A stretch of 64,000 bases of DNA. It comes from Dactylellina haptotyla. Lineage: Eukaryota; Ascomycota; Orbiliomycetes; Orbiliales; Orbiliaceae. Of this stretch, positions 22,819-35,201 are shown piece by piece. The notes under the pieces are model-generated. The model was not told the DNA's origin. It ran no database searches and saw only the letters and a program-made list of their open reading frames with translations. Within the stretch, counting starts at the first letter, position 1. Every line of letters starts with the position of its first letter. The position numbers were made by a program, and so were the translations under genes. Location: contig CM062379.1 of the NCBI GenBank assembly GCA_031310005.1, forward strand, positions 4,526,001 to 4,590,000, given 5' to 3'.

Positions 22819-25800
22819 AATTAGAAAAAGATCTGGCAGATCTGAATTCTTGAGATAAGGGACGTTTCTGTTGCAAAGGAAGTTATACGAAAGGCTAAGC
22901 TTTTAGAAGTTTTTATCCCACAAAGTTTGCGGATCACCACGGAGAGATGGAGTGATAAAAATTTTCAAATCTCTAACGATTTCTTCTCGTTCGGTAACCC
23001 CGGTCTAGAATTGGTTGGCAGGTTTGCCCGTGTCGTTTAGAAGGGTGCGTGTATCATAATATTTTAGACGCTCTTGTTCTTCTTCTTTAAATCGATGGCG
23101 TGTGTGGAGATTCTTGTAATTGTACCCGAACTTATTTTCTACTTGACGTAGCATAGACTTTCGTTGTACCCCTCCTATTGATATCTCTGCTCATTTTAAA
23201 TTTGCAAAGTAAGGAGAGATCCAAAGTACACTTGGTTTGGATTCTGAAAAAGGTTCGTTCGGCTATCGCCTGAACGCAGCAGAAGGAGCCCACCTAGGAA
23301 GCCGTGTCCGAAGATCCCTTAATTCCCTTCGAATAAAGTGCGTCTTCCAGGCCCCCGGTTCCCGTTTACTCGTTTACGAAGATTTGAGGGGAATTGTGCA
23401 CAGAATCCCCACAAGCCTTATTTCCCATAAAGCTTAAAGGGGTGAGGGTTTTTAGAGATCGAGGGGAAAGAAACAGCATGGCTCGCAACAATTGCACTAG
23501 CTTCCTGGCAAACGTGTTCCTTTTTTAAAATTTTACTTTAGCTAGTTCTGGAAGATCATCGCCTAGATGGAGGCATCGATGGTGGGAAGATTCCTCAGAG
23601 GACAATTAAATTGTTTTCAAATTTTAATTTACGAACCAAGCTTTTCCGGTTCGGTTGAATAGGCTCTCGTTTATTTAACAGCCCCTTGACAGGTTATCAC
23701 GGAGCATTCTGGTGGACCAGGAACTTCTCACAGCCAAGGGAGAGTGTGCGATAGGATTGCATTGGCATTAGCAACAGTATTTTAGTAAAATTTGGTGGGG
23801 GACTATTTCTAGAATTGTGGACGGGCTAGCACAATTGCATTTGCAAAATCGCATAACGCATGAAGCCAGAAAGAAGCCAGCTGAATTTGACAGATGGGAG
23901 GAGGGAAGTTGATCGATTGGAGGGTTGCCCTGAGCCGCGCCGGGAACCATCTGCAATTTTAGATGGGCAAACCAGCGATCGAATCTCTTTCCTCGAAACT
24001 CTGTCGCTTATGCCAAATGCAGAATGACGCTGTCTTAGCACTAGGTTATTATTAAGATCTAATGACACCCAAGACTTGGTGGAGACTTTTAATCGACGCA
24101 AGGTCTAATTAAACTCGAGAGAAATCTCTTGCACTTGCACTTGGAGCTCTCATGGTGTAGATGAATAGTCGAAGGCGTGGTTGGGCGTCTGTCGTCCTGT
24201 CGGGGTTCAGCAGACGGGCTGTGATTGGATGTTGGCGGCGTTTCATGATGATACATTGTAATTTGCAAGGGAAAACAAGGCTGGGCGCTACTAGTTTTTT
24301 TTTTTTTTTTTCCTTGTGTTCTATTTTATTTCCTAGGTACCCGCTGGCAAAAGGATGGCCGAAAATATACTCCCTAAACAATGTTTCCACAGAAGAGGAC
24401 GAACAAGCGCTATTTTACCCGTACTCCAAGAACGTTCTTGTTTCCCACTTTTGCTGCTAGAAAGAAACAAGGAAACTCGGGTAGTTAGTTTGGGTGCACA
24501 ACAGAGGATTTGTCAACTATAACACAAGGGCCGGATCGATTTCTGTGAAGGATAGGCAGCACCGAAATCCGAGGATTCAGAGTAATCAAGAATGTGTATC
24601 CGAACTCTGGCTTGATTGCATAAATGCCATTGCTTCAAATCGGGTAGGTGGCTTCTTGATAGGAATTCGAGGCCCTCTCCAAGATGTAAAATCGCCCGAA
24701 GAAATAGCCTCCAAAATTGACGCCATGGCTGGGTCTCGGATGCAATCGTGGAAATGCATTTTAGCGACAAGAGCATTCCAAGGATTCCGTATCCGGGTGC
24801 ACGTCGGTGCGCTTTCGCTTTTGATATGATACAAAGATGCGAAATATTAATTCCCAGGATGACTAGCAGAGGGATAGGCAGGTGCAGATTCCGTCATGGT
24901 TTGTCTCGATCGGCACCATTGCGATGATTCCATTGCTATCACAATTCGTCCCACCAAGTTTGCTGCTCTTTTCGTCAGCGCGAGTTAAACATTGGTCTGT
25001 CAAATCTGGCAGCTAACGCTGAGCTGGCTCAAACGGGGAGCTGTTATTAAGGGAAAATATCCCCCCTTTTTCTGATCAAGCTTATTTATGGGAAGGAAAG
25101 GTAACTTGCACAAGGAGTGCAGCGGGCTACCGAAAAATATGAAACTGTAACCATGCATGGGGACAGGGTCCTGTCCAACAAGGTGACCGAATGCCTTTTA
25201 CCCCGCAAGACAATACGAAACCCTGTCTTTCCAGGAACAGAATCTGCCTTTGGTCGGCGGTAGTTCGGGAGACATGCAGGAACCATCGAAGCAGCACCCA
25301 CAAAACCCTGGGGTTCGGGCTGCCAGATTCATCTACATGTGGCCAAGATCAAGCTTGGTGGTACATGTACCATGGTGTTTGCCGGGCCAGAAAACAAAAT
25401 ATAGTCGCTGCTGATGCGCCAACCACTAGGTGGTATCTCGAACTATTCTATGTAAATGGATAGACGCACACTGGACTGATACTTCTGCACGGACATGTCG
25501 AGCTGTTTCGGCTTCTTCGAAAGTCTATGTTTCGTCAGCAAGCTGTCTATCGCTTGTCGATTCGCTCCGGATCCGGTCGTTGACGGTTGTGTGAACGGGA
25601 TTTTCAGGTACCCGTAGTCCTGTTTTGTGACAACGAACGGCGAAGCTCGCATGCGATATACCAACTGGTCTATGAATATCGAGCCGACGTTTCACCATGC
25701 TCAGAACATGTGGACTAACATCATTCAAAGTGCCGGTGAGTGCTGCTCCTTTGCTGCTGCTCCTCCTCGACTCCAGGTTTGAGCTCCAGCCACACGCTGG

Positions 25801-27659
25801 TTGTAGCTAGCTATCAACGACCTCCTGCTTACCTGCTGCTCCCCCTGCTCAAAGCATTCGGATGCCACCGACATCATATGGAAATGTGAACGAGAATGAG
25901 CGGATGTCGATGCCTTCGTCTTTGCGTCACGTTTCGTTTCGTTCGTTCCGAAGTTTCATCCGGGAAACAAAATTTCTCTTATGGCAATTCAAACCGTTAC
26001 CCCCGTCAATAGCAAATTGTAGGCGGTGCGTAAGCGCCTCGTCCAACAAGTCTCTCTGGGTTTGTTAATGCTCACCATGGAAGGAGGGAGAAGAACAAAA
26101 AAAAGGAATTCAAAAGAGGTCTATATGAGACTCTCGGAACACTAAGAGACTCCCAAGCATAGAAGGGGCCGTGTTTTTTTACATAATAAGTACCAAAATC
26201 CCAAGTTCGAGCAACTAATTGGCCTCGAACCCGGGAGGACAAGGAAGCCAACAACAACTATCACCACAGCCCAACAGGATGATGCAGACGCATTTGCATT
26301 AGACTACGTGAGGTTACGTTGGCTTTTCGAGTCTCAGGAACCGGGCTCGGACTGCAGCGCACCAGATGCGGACAGCAAAGGGGCAACCAACAGGTGGTTT
26401 GTTAGGTTGGGCCTGGGCCAAGGCCCTAGTGTCGTGCAGTCCGCCCCTGGATATCGGGCCCCTGATCCCCTGAGCGAGAGAAAGCAAAAAGACGCTAGAG
26501 GAAAAAGCAAGGAGAGAAAGGAAATCTTGGGATATTAAATGAAGGGATTGAGACCAATGAATCGGGAGCCTTGTCCTTTGCGTAACCTATCATCCTCCCC
26601 TAAAGGTCAAAAGGTCCTGACCCCCTGCTGAGACAGGCTCCCCGTCAGACGGCACCGCACTTGCAACTCCAACCGCAACCACACAGACACTCTCTTTTAA
26701 TTTGCATTCATTCGTTATTAACCTCTCTGTGAGAGAAGAACAAGGGGCCATCTGGTAGTGTTCCCAATAGCGCCTGTTTTAAATAATCGGCCTTCTGCAC
26801 GTTTACTTGATCTTTTCTTCCTTTCTCCTCTCCCTCAAACCATCCACCGACGGTTTTTTGTTTTTCAAACCTCCAACAGGCAGGCTTCTGGTATATCCCA
26901 TCCCTGGGTTGAACTTCAGCGCTACACTCTTTTGTGCTAAGCCAACACCAATTACACTCTTTTAAACATCTTAAGCTGCTCAACTTTCTATTTCGTTCCC
27001 TACACATTTGTTACGACTCTTGACGAGGTTGTTTGATATATCTACACTCCGGGTCCTCCGCCGATTTCTATCTCCTTCCGACAATTGATTCTTTCAATCC
27101 AAGCCGACCAGGTGTCTTGCCAAACGGGAAAAAAACAAGAATACCCAGCATTTTACATAATCGTTAAGACCTTTTATTAGGAATTTGTGAGTAGCCGAAT
27201 ATTCTTCCCCCTGTCACATCAAATCCGATGTTCAATAGATGAGTGCCAAGGGCATTATCTACCCTCGTGGTGTGCATGCCATCTGTGGCACAATTCAGCC
27301 ATGCGAACTCGTGAATGAGCGAGTCGCTTCTTATTGTTGTCTGAATGGCGCGAAGATGCAACACGGGATCACTCAGTAGCGGAGCGCATCGTCATTTCCT
27401 ACAACGCTAGTTACCCATTGTGGTCTCTTGTCTATCGAGATGAGTTTTAAGAATTCCTTTCTAACATTTATCCCGGCTCTCCTAGAACGGTTTCTCTTTG
27501 CTTCAAAACACCATCGTATACATCTTCCTTGACGGACTGTGACGAAGGTTTATTCTTCCTTTTTGGTTACGTGCCAGGCCACTTTCCAAGAATCTCAATC
27601 AGGAAACCCACAATTAATATCATCGACCTTTCTCGATCTTCAATAACAAATCAATCAAG
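22819..27659. other. 4.8 kb gene-poor region between PMP47 and the CAP protein gene
   Basis: The largest gap in the window. No frame longer than about 100 codons has a plausible composition or similarity. There is a poly-T tract at 24296-24311. The last kilobase (26.6-27.65 kb) is pyrimidine-rich and resembles a long promoter or leader of the secreted protein gene. I see no terminal repeats, target duplications or transposase fragments, so a mobile element is not supported. Confidence 0.6.
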
Positions 27660-28451
27660 ATGCGTTCCGCTGTTATCTCGCTCGCTGTTCTTGCCGCCAC
27701 TGCTTTGGCCGCTCCAGTTAAGGATTGCGCTATCAAATATGCTCGCGATGTCGTCGTCGAGTATGTTGACATCACGGTTACCCAGACCGTTTATGTCACC
27801 GAGGGTGCCGCACCAACGACCACCCCTTGCACCAAGAACAAGGTTGTTCCAGTGACCACCGTCACCTACGAGGCTCCTGCCTACACCCCGGAGCCCGCCC
27901 CATCTTCCTACCAGGCTCCTGTCTACAACGCTCCCGCCCCATCCCCATCCCCTCAGCCAGCTCCTCCACCAACCGCCCCAACTTCTGATGACCAGAAGTG
28001 TCTCGAGGCTCACAATAACTTCCGAGCCCAACACGGCGCTGGAGCCCTCACCTGGAACCAAGAGATGGCTGATTACGCCAGGGACAAGACCCAAGATTGC
28101 ACCATGCACCACTCAGGTGGCCCATTCGGTGAGAATCTTGCCTTCGGTTACGGAGACGTTGTTTCGGCCGTCACTGCTTGGTATGACGAAAAGAACCAGT
28201 ACAACGATGGCACTGGTTTCTCGGTAAGTTTTATCAACTCGTCACTAATATGCATCTTTATATATGTACTAACAGAATATCTTTAGATGGGCACTGGTCA
28301 TTTCACTCAGCTTGTCTGGAAGGCTACTACTGAAATCGGATGCTACAACCGCCAGTGCGGTGGCAGCCAATACCTCATGTGCGAATACAAGTCCCCAGGT
28401 AACGTCATGGGTAACAACAACGAGTACTTCAGAGAAAACGTTCAAATGTAA
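27660..28451 (+). CDS. Secreted CAP-superfamily (SCP/PR-1-like) protein
   Basis: Two exons (27660-28223, 28287-28451) encode 242 residues. Residues 1-18 are a signal peptide (MRSAVISLAVLAATALAA). A Thr/Val-rich segment with two Cys follows, then a Pro/Ala/Ser linker (about 78-113), then the CAP domain (about 117-242). CAP motifs: HNNFRAQHGAGALTWN, HHSGGPFGENLAFGYG, and after the intron MGTGHFTQLVWKATTEIGCY and YLMCEYKSPGNVMG. The His/Glu residues of the CAP cavity (HHSGG, GEN, GHFTQ) are present. Fungal members (Pry1-like) bind sterols or fatty acids and some act in pathogenesis; which applies here is unknown. The layout is signal peptide, Pro-rich spacer and C-terminal CAP domain, as in yeast Pry proteins. 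It stands alone between two intergenic regions (4.8 kb and 1.2 kb). Confidence 0.95.
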
Positions 28452-29654
28452 ATTTGGAAAGTACTCTAATCAAATATGAACCCTTTGCAGTAGACTTTCC
28501 CGGCTTGGGGTGGTCCGCCTGTTACTTGGATAGGTCTTTTGGAGTCTGGGGTTGCCAGTCTTCAAGTTCCTTTCCAAATATTCTCTTGTGTCTATAACCC
28601 TTTGTTATATTTCCTTAACTTTCTTCATGTGTATTACTATATTTTTTTCTCACACAAACCCTTGTGCGTCCCATTAGCGTGCGGTATCATAGCAATTCAA
28701 GTGATTGAAGACAGATGGAACTGTATCATTAAAGTGACAAACTTTCATTTCCTCCGGATCAGCCATTTGATATGGCTCAGCGGGGATGGATTTACGTTCT
28801 TGTTTCCCGCTTCGTTTCCAGCTGTGATGTAGCATACGTTGATATATAATGGTGTCGGGCATGCCACTTTTACTTGGAAGCCTGGAAATGTTTACGCTAA
28901 TCTGCGGACTATGCAGGTGTCCAGCTCGAGTATCTCGAATGCAGGGTTCGCGCATGTGGTACAAATTTTCACCGAAAATACTTGATAACTAGCGGATCCC
29001 CCCGCAAGATATCGCCGGGCGCTATGCCTTCATTCGAACACAAAAGGGAGAAGTCATGGCGAGTTGCATGCACACATCGTACTTTTTTTTAGGTTCTGCT
29101 TCGCCGATTAGTAACTCTGCTGCTCCAGCGGGGGTGGTACATTTCTCAGATCAAGACTGAACCCCAAGTGCACAATGGGGTCGTCGTTCACCTGTCGTCG
29201 CCATCTCGTCGCCGAACAAGCATCGCGTTGAATGCGTGCGTCGAGTCGGAGAGTTTAGACTGGCGGCTGGTGTTTCTCTTCTTGGTCGGTCCTTGCCAGA
29301 GTTATTGTACAATAGCCGTTTCGGGCGAAGAAAGTATAACCAGAGTCGGCACCCGGGAGGCTTAATAAACAATTGCCGGCTGGAGGTTGGCCCCATCTCC
29401 GTCCCCCCTCTCCCTCCAGATGAGCAGATGGATGGATGAATAGAGAGATAGATCGGATTGTCCGAACGTTCGCATTATTGCCTTGTTGCCGTCCCATTCA
29501 TCCCAACTTTTTTTTTTACCGCCCAACACACGCAATCTCTCACACATCCCACCTCCAAAACAGATAAACCACAGCCCGCAGACCGCAGCCCAGAGCCCAG
29601 TCGCACATCACCGAAACGGCAGCATCGCAAGAGAGCGGGGAAGAGTCCGGAAAA
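28452..29654. other. Intergenic region between CAP gene and SSP411-type gene
   Basis: 1.2 kb with no supported gene. The final 150 nt before 29655 are C/A-rich and look like a leader. Confidence 0.6.
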
Positions 29655-32600
29655 ATGGCGACGTCGTTGCCCCTCCAGAGCGGCGATAATAACAAGCCGA
29701 AGCTCAAGCTCACAAATCAGTTATCCGCCAGCGCCAGTCCTTATGTAAGACTACTCCAGGGACGGCCTCTTTGGCGGGGCATCAGTTAATCACAGGCCGC
29801 GGCTTCTCTTCTACAATAATAGGTCCGTTCCCACGCGAATAACGCAACAGCATGGCAGCTATGGAGCCCCGAGAGTTTGGCCCTAGCGAAGAAGGAGAAT
29901 AGATTGATATTCTTGAGCAGCGGCTATTCCGCCTGTCACTGTGCGTACTTCACTAATTCTTCTTTCCATATGGTTTCCCGCCTTCCAGGATACCATATAC
30001 CCGATTGCGTGCACTGAAGCTGAGCGAATAAAAATCTTGTTTAGGGTGTCATGTGAGCCTCCCGCTTAATAACCAAGTCGATCGCCGTGCCGTGCACTGG
30101 AAAGTAGCGGCCGTAGAGACTAATGTTTTTCTCTAGGTCATGGAACGGGAGAGCTTCACTGATGCCGGTATTGCACGAATCCTTAACGACAATTTTATTC
30201 CAATCAAGATCGACAGAGAGGAACGACCCGATATTGACCGAATATACATGAACTATGTAAGGAGTACTGGCACCGAAGGTGTCGAGGGTTTTTTTTTTTT
30301 TTTTTTTTTGAGGAGTTACTGAATATGTGCGTCTGAATAGGTTCAAGCAACGACAGGTTCCGGGGGCTGGCCGTTGAACGTTTTCCTCACACCTGATCTC
30401 GAACCGGTCTTCGGCGGAACATATTGGCCGGGACCAAATGCCACAGATGGTCCGTCCATGAAGGATCAAATTGGATTTGTCGAAGTTCTCGATAAGATTG
30501 TTAAAGTGTAAAACCTGTGTGGAATCGTACTCACGAGCCGAGTCGGGGCTGATATATATCTTTGCAGATGGAAAGAGCAGCAAGACAAGTGTCTGGCATC
30601 TGCGAAAGAGATTTTACAGCAACTTAAAGAATTCACGGTTTGTGCTCTATTTACGAGCCATTAATTGAGTCACCTGGCTAAAGACGGGGAACAGGATGAA
30701 GGATTGAAAGGGCAGGCGGGTGCCGCCGAACTTCCCGAAATTCTTGAAATAGATCTGCTAGAGGAAGCTTACCAGTACTTCTTGAACCGCTACGATACTA
30801 CAAATGGAGGATTCGGAACAGCACCGAAATTCCCGACGCCGGTAAATCTTGCCTTTTTGCTTCGAATGAGCTGCTTGTCTTCTGTAGTGGAGGATATTGT
30901 TGGAGACATGGAGTGCGAAAAGGCGAAGTTCATGGCTGTTGCGACTCTAAGAGTATGTCAATCGGTGGTGCTGGACAGAAAGAAAGAGTTTGTACTAACT
31001 ATAGGAGTAGAATATGAACCGTGGTGGAATACACGACCACATTGGGAATGGCTTTGCGAGATATTCTGTCACAGCAGATTGGAGCCTCCCTCATTTTGAA
31101 AAGATGCTCTATGACAACGCTCAGCTGATTTCTGCTTACCTTGATGCCTATCTCCTGACTCAAGACCAGGAAATGCTCAATGCCGCCCTTGATGCCGCTG
31201 ACTACGTATGCTCTGGGCCGCTGAGTCACAAAGACGGGGGATTCTATTCTGCGGAAGATGCCGACTCTTTCGCTCGAAAGGGCGATACAGAGAAGAGAGG
31301 TATTCCATTTTAAATTCTAACCGTATAGCTCAAATTTATACTAACTTGTAGCTTGAAAGAGGGGGCTTTTTATGTCTGGGATAAGAAGGAGTTGACTAAA
31401 ATTCTAGGGGACCAAGATGCCGAGATATGTGCTAAATATTGGAACGTCAGAACAGAGGGTAATGTTGACCCGGATAAAGATGTACACGATGAGTTTTTGC
31501 ATCAGGTAAGCCCTATCTTTGCAAGGTACGCTCAGATGATATACGACAATAAGCTCAAACACTTGCGCCTTAGAACGTTTTGCAAATCTCTCAAACCCCT
31601 GCGCAAGTTGGGGCCATGTTGGGCCATAGTGAGTCGACTACTATCGACAAGATCAAGAATGCACGAGCAAAGCTTCGAGAACATAGGGAGAAAGAGAGAC
31701 CGCGGCCTAATCTGGACGACAAGATTTTGACCGGTTGGAATGGCCTTACGATTGCCGCTTTGTCAAGGTTAGCTGCTGCGCTAGAGGATTTGAACCCGGA
31801 GAAATCGAAATTCTATCTCGATTCCGCAATTCGGGCTGCACAGTTCATCAAGAAGAATGTTTTCGATCCTCGAACGCTTTCTCTCAAAAGAGTCTGGCGG
31901 GACGGCCCTGGCACTACCCGGGCTTTCGCTGATGACTATGCGTATCTTATACACGGACTCCTCTACCTGTATGTGAAGTAGTTTTAAGACACAAAGCTTG
32001 AGATAAAATAACTAATTTTGGATAGATACGAGGCAACATTTGACGTAAGTTGGTTGCGTTGGGCCCATAGTCTTCAAGGTAGGTTCGATGCATTTCGAGT
32101 TCGATTTGGTACCTTTTACTAAGTACTTTACGCAGCTGCTCAAACCAAGTTATTTTGGGACGAGATCCAAGGCGGCTTTTTCTCCACGGAGCGAGATGCG
32201 TTGGATCTGATATTAAGGCTTAAGGATGGTGGGTAGATTCCGTATCTGATCAATTTACTCCAGAAACTAACAGTCATTAGGAATGGACTCCGCTGAACCC
32301 TCTACCAATGGAGTTTCAGCGTCCAACTTGTACCGCCTTGGGAGTTTATTGGGAGATACTTCGTTTTCTACTCTTGGCTCTAAGACATGCTTGGCTTTCT
32401 CGACAGAATTAATGCAACATCCATTCTTGTTCTCATCCATGCTGCCGTCTGTTGTTGCCTCGAACCTTGGAACAGGATCCGTTATCCTTGCTGGAAAGAA
32501 GACAGACCCCACTATTGTTAAGTGCCGGGCGAAACTTAGAACCAAACTGTTCGCCAATAGGTCGATCATATTTTTAGATCCTACAGACAAGAACGAAGAT

Positions 32601-32750
32601 GTTTCGTGGCTGCTCGGGAAAAACGACACCCTTAGAGAGTGTCTCAAGAGCTCCGAAGCTAAGGTCAGGATTGAACTCTGCGAAAACCAGCGCTGTCAGA
32701 CTTTAAATACGGCCGAGGAACTAGAGCATGCATTTGCAGATCTAGGTTAG
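29655..32750 (+). CDS. SSP411/YyaL-type protein (thioredoxin-like domain plus helical-barrel domain)
   Basis: Thirteen exons give 758 residues: 29655-29744, 29823-29940, 30045-30052, 30137-30256, 30341-30507, 30568-30637, 30695-30952, 31011-31299, 31360-31505, 31574-31968, 32026-32078, 32136-32228, 32281-32750. The N-terminus has the DUF255/thioredoxin-like domain: [32 protein letters not shown] (C68, C71), [32 protein letters not shown]. The rest matches the alpha/alpha-barrel part: [68 protein letters not shown]. Human SPATA20 and bacterial YyaL are homologues; the reaction is not established. An 8-nt microexon encodes W-C-H of the CHWCH motif. The intron at 30257-30340 contains a 20-nt T run. 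No presequence is obvious. Confidence 0.92.
30290..30309. repeat. Poly-T tract inside an intron
   Basis: Twenty consecutive T in the fourth intron of the SSP411-type gene. The intron keeps a normal GTAAGG donor and AATAG acceptor. Confidence 0.9.
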
Positions 32751-33325
32751 AGGGGGAGAGGGGGAGAGGGAGATTTGTTTGAATTCTAACGCGGCCTAAA
32801 AGCCATATCTCGGTTTGGAAGCATCAGCGCCGGTAACTAAACTAGGGTTCAAGGTTTATTTTCAAAATTTTGCGATTATATCTCGTGTTTTATCAATATC
32901 ATGTGCGGGATGCGTAGGCAATGCATTTTCGAGGTGATAAAGGAGTCTGGCATGTATACAGAGGTTACAAAAAGAAAGTTGGCTTTACGGATATTCGTTC
33001 TAGATTAAAGTATATGCAGGGAATCAGAATTCAACCTCTGATGTTTGCAGATTGCGGTTTCCTCTTTTTGAACACTACACATATGGTAAACTAGCTATGG
33101 TACCGGCCAGGCAATTGCTTCGGGCATGCCATCTTTGCATTCGCCGTTCGAGAGCTCGGGAAGTGATTATGCCCAATTCGACTGTGTTGGAACATTTTTG
33201 CGAATGCTTTGATTGGACTGGGACTGGACTAGAAAACCTGAACATCCCACTTGCGCGCTCTTCTCTGCCCCTCCATCTGCGCGTACCCCACATTGCATCC
33301 ATCGCGAGCACATACAACCTCCAAA
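32751..33325. other. Intergenic region before the WD40 gene
   Basis: 575 nt with a short GGGGGAGA purine repeat right after the stop (32751-32772). No supported gene. Confidence 0.6.
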
Positions 33326-34765
33326 ATGTCCGTTTCTAGCGACCCTCGCCACTTTTTTCAATCGGAGTAAGTCATACGTTTCCATAACTATGCGACTACT
33401 CCACATACTGATAATGGACATACGTGCCCAGCGAGTCGATTGAGAAGGCAGAGCGCAGAGCTCGTAAAAAGAACGAACTAAGGGATAAGGGCCAGCCAAT
33501 AAATGTACCGACAAAGATCCTGGCGCTGTTGCCAGATATCTCGTCTCCGAACCACGTGTTCATTGCTGAAGCTGGCAACGTTACCAGAAGACTGAATATT
33601 CAAGTCTGTAAGATATTTCTATTCGTTTTACAATGAAGGAAACTCCGTTCTGACAGCAGGTGAATCTTTCTATGATCAATAGGATCCTAAAGAACCCCAG
33701 CGAATCTACAGAGGCCATATCGCACCGGTCACATGTCTGACGACCAACTGCGACTCTTCAGTTCTCTACACAGGATCATGGGATAAAACTATCCTCGCAT
33801 TCTCTGTGAAAGGGAAGAACGTTCTCAACACATTTCGAGGTCATAATGACTTTGTTAAGGCGTTGTTATACGTAGACGTTATGCCGTCGAAACCAATGTT
33901 GATATCCGGAAGTTCTGACGCCTCGATAATCATATGGAACCCGGAGACAGCAGAGAAATTACACACGCTCAAGTCTCATCCGCGGGGGGTGCAAGCCCTC
34001 GCGATCGATCCTGCAGAGTCAACCAGTGATGCTGTTATTTTATACAGTGCTGGGTCGGCACGGGAGATTAAGAAGTGGATTATAACTACCGATAAGGTGA
34101 CAGAAGAATGCGAAATTGTGCAGCACGAGACTGGTGTTAACAGTCTTAGGTTCTTGGGCGAGGAGGGCGAGGAGGATTTGTGGACCGCTAGCTCGGACAT
34201 GACGGCAAAGCGGTTTGAAAGAGCCGCTCTAACACCACTTGGGAAAGAAATGAAGAAGGGGGTTGATCCCGACACCGAACTTTGGCATGCTGATTTTGTG
34301 AATGATGTGGCAATGGATGTGAGTGGGAGATGGGTCGTCACGGCTTGTAGCGATGAGGAAGTAAGAGTATGGGATTCAGCTGTAAGTTCTTCGAAAACAA
34401 AGACAAATACACTGCAGTTGTTTTCCCCCTTGTTTTTATTTTAAAAAAAATAATCTTTGTATGCTGATACGAGAGCGGAATACCAGTCTAGTAAACTGTA
34501 TCACACGTTTTCCGGGCACTACGATGTGGTGACTGGCATTGCCGTGATTGGAAACGAGCTTGTTAGTGTATCCTTGGACGCTACGATACGGAAATGGTCT
34601 TTGAAGCCTGCGGACGTTAAAGCCGCGGTTGAAGAAGCCCAAAAGTCGGAGACGGGTGAAGTCGAGCCGGAGGGCGGGGCGATTGGAAGAAGTCGGTCTA
34701 ACAGTATGCTGACAGCGGAGGAGGAGAGAGAGCTGGCCGAACTGATGGCGGAGGATGATGATTAG
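33326..34765 (+). CDS. WD40-repeat protein of unassigned role
   Basis: Four exons (33326-33366, 33432-33603, 33683-34381, 34487-34765) encode 396 residues. WD40 repeats are clear: YRGHIAPVTCLTTN ending GSWDKTILAFS, FRGHNDFVKALLYVD with GSSDASIIIWN, LKSHPRGVQALAID, WHADFVNDVAMDVSG with ACSDEEVRVWD, and FSGHYDVVTGIAV with SLDATIRKWSL. They form one beta-propeller (about residues 45-345). The N-terminus is basic (EKAERRARKKNELRDKG). The C-terminus is acidic and helical (LTAEEERELAELMAEDDD). I do not recognise a specific orthologue with a known partner. The donor of intron 2 (GTCTGT at 33604) is weak; it was chosen because it restores phase and because the stronger GTAAGA four bases downstream does not. 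Confidence 0.9.
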
Positions 34766-35201
34766 ACGACCCTTTTCTTTCCTTGCTTCCTTCTTTCTGT
34801 CTCTAAATGCATATACGCCAATAATATATATCAGTATCTCTGCAAATCTCTACGTCGCATTGTAAACTTCGTAGAATGATTGAGGCCGGTCCTTCGGCGA
34901 GGACAGGGGGCCTTGCACCGAACATCGAATTGGATCCCGGTCGAATGTAAGCGAGGAAGAAACCTCGTCCGCCCAAATTCCAACATGTCTCGTGTCTAGC
35001 GACGGGTCTTCGTCGCCCAGATTTTGATTTCGTCATACCGTCCCAGAGGAATCCACGGCGTTTCTTCACACCAACCAACCCTCCGCTCGGACCACCCGCA
35101 TACATCGCAACCGTCCCCCATGAGCCCGTTGTCGTGGCTGGATAAGCCCTACTCGTATACTCCCGGCCGAAAAGCTGCCTCGTCACATTCGTTTCTCAAA
35201 A
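34766..35201. other. Intergenic region between the WD40 gene and the next gene
   Basis: 436 nt, AT-rich at its left end. No supported gene. Confidence 0.6.

Noticed and set aside
26215-26240. TCGAACCCGGG string resembling a minus-strand tRNA T-loop
   Set aside because: Stem pairing is absent and no A or B box pair at proper spacing was found.
22819-27659. Possible decayed transposable element in the gene-poor region
   Set aside because: No terminal repeats, target-site duplications, poly-A tail structure or transposase-like residues could be seen.
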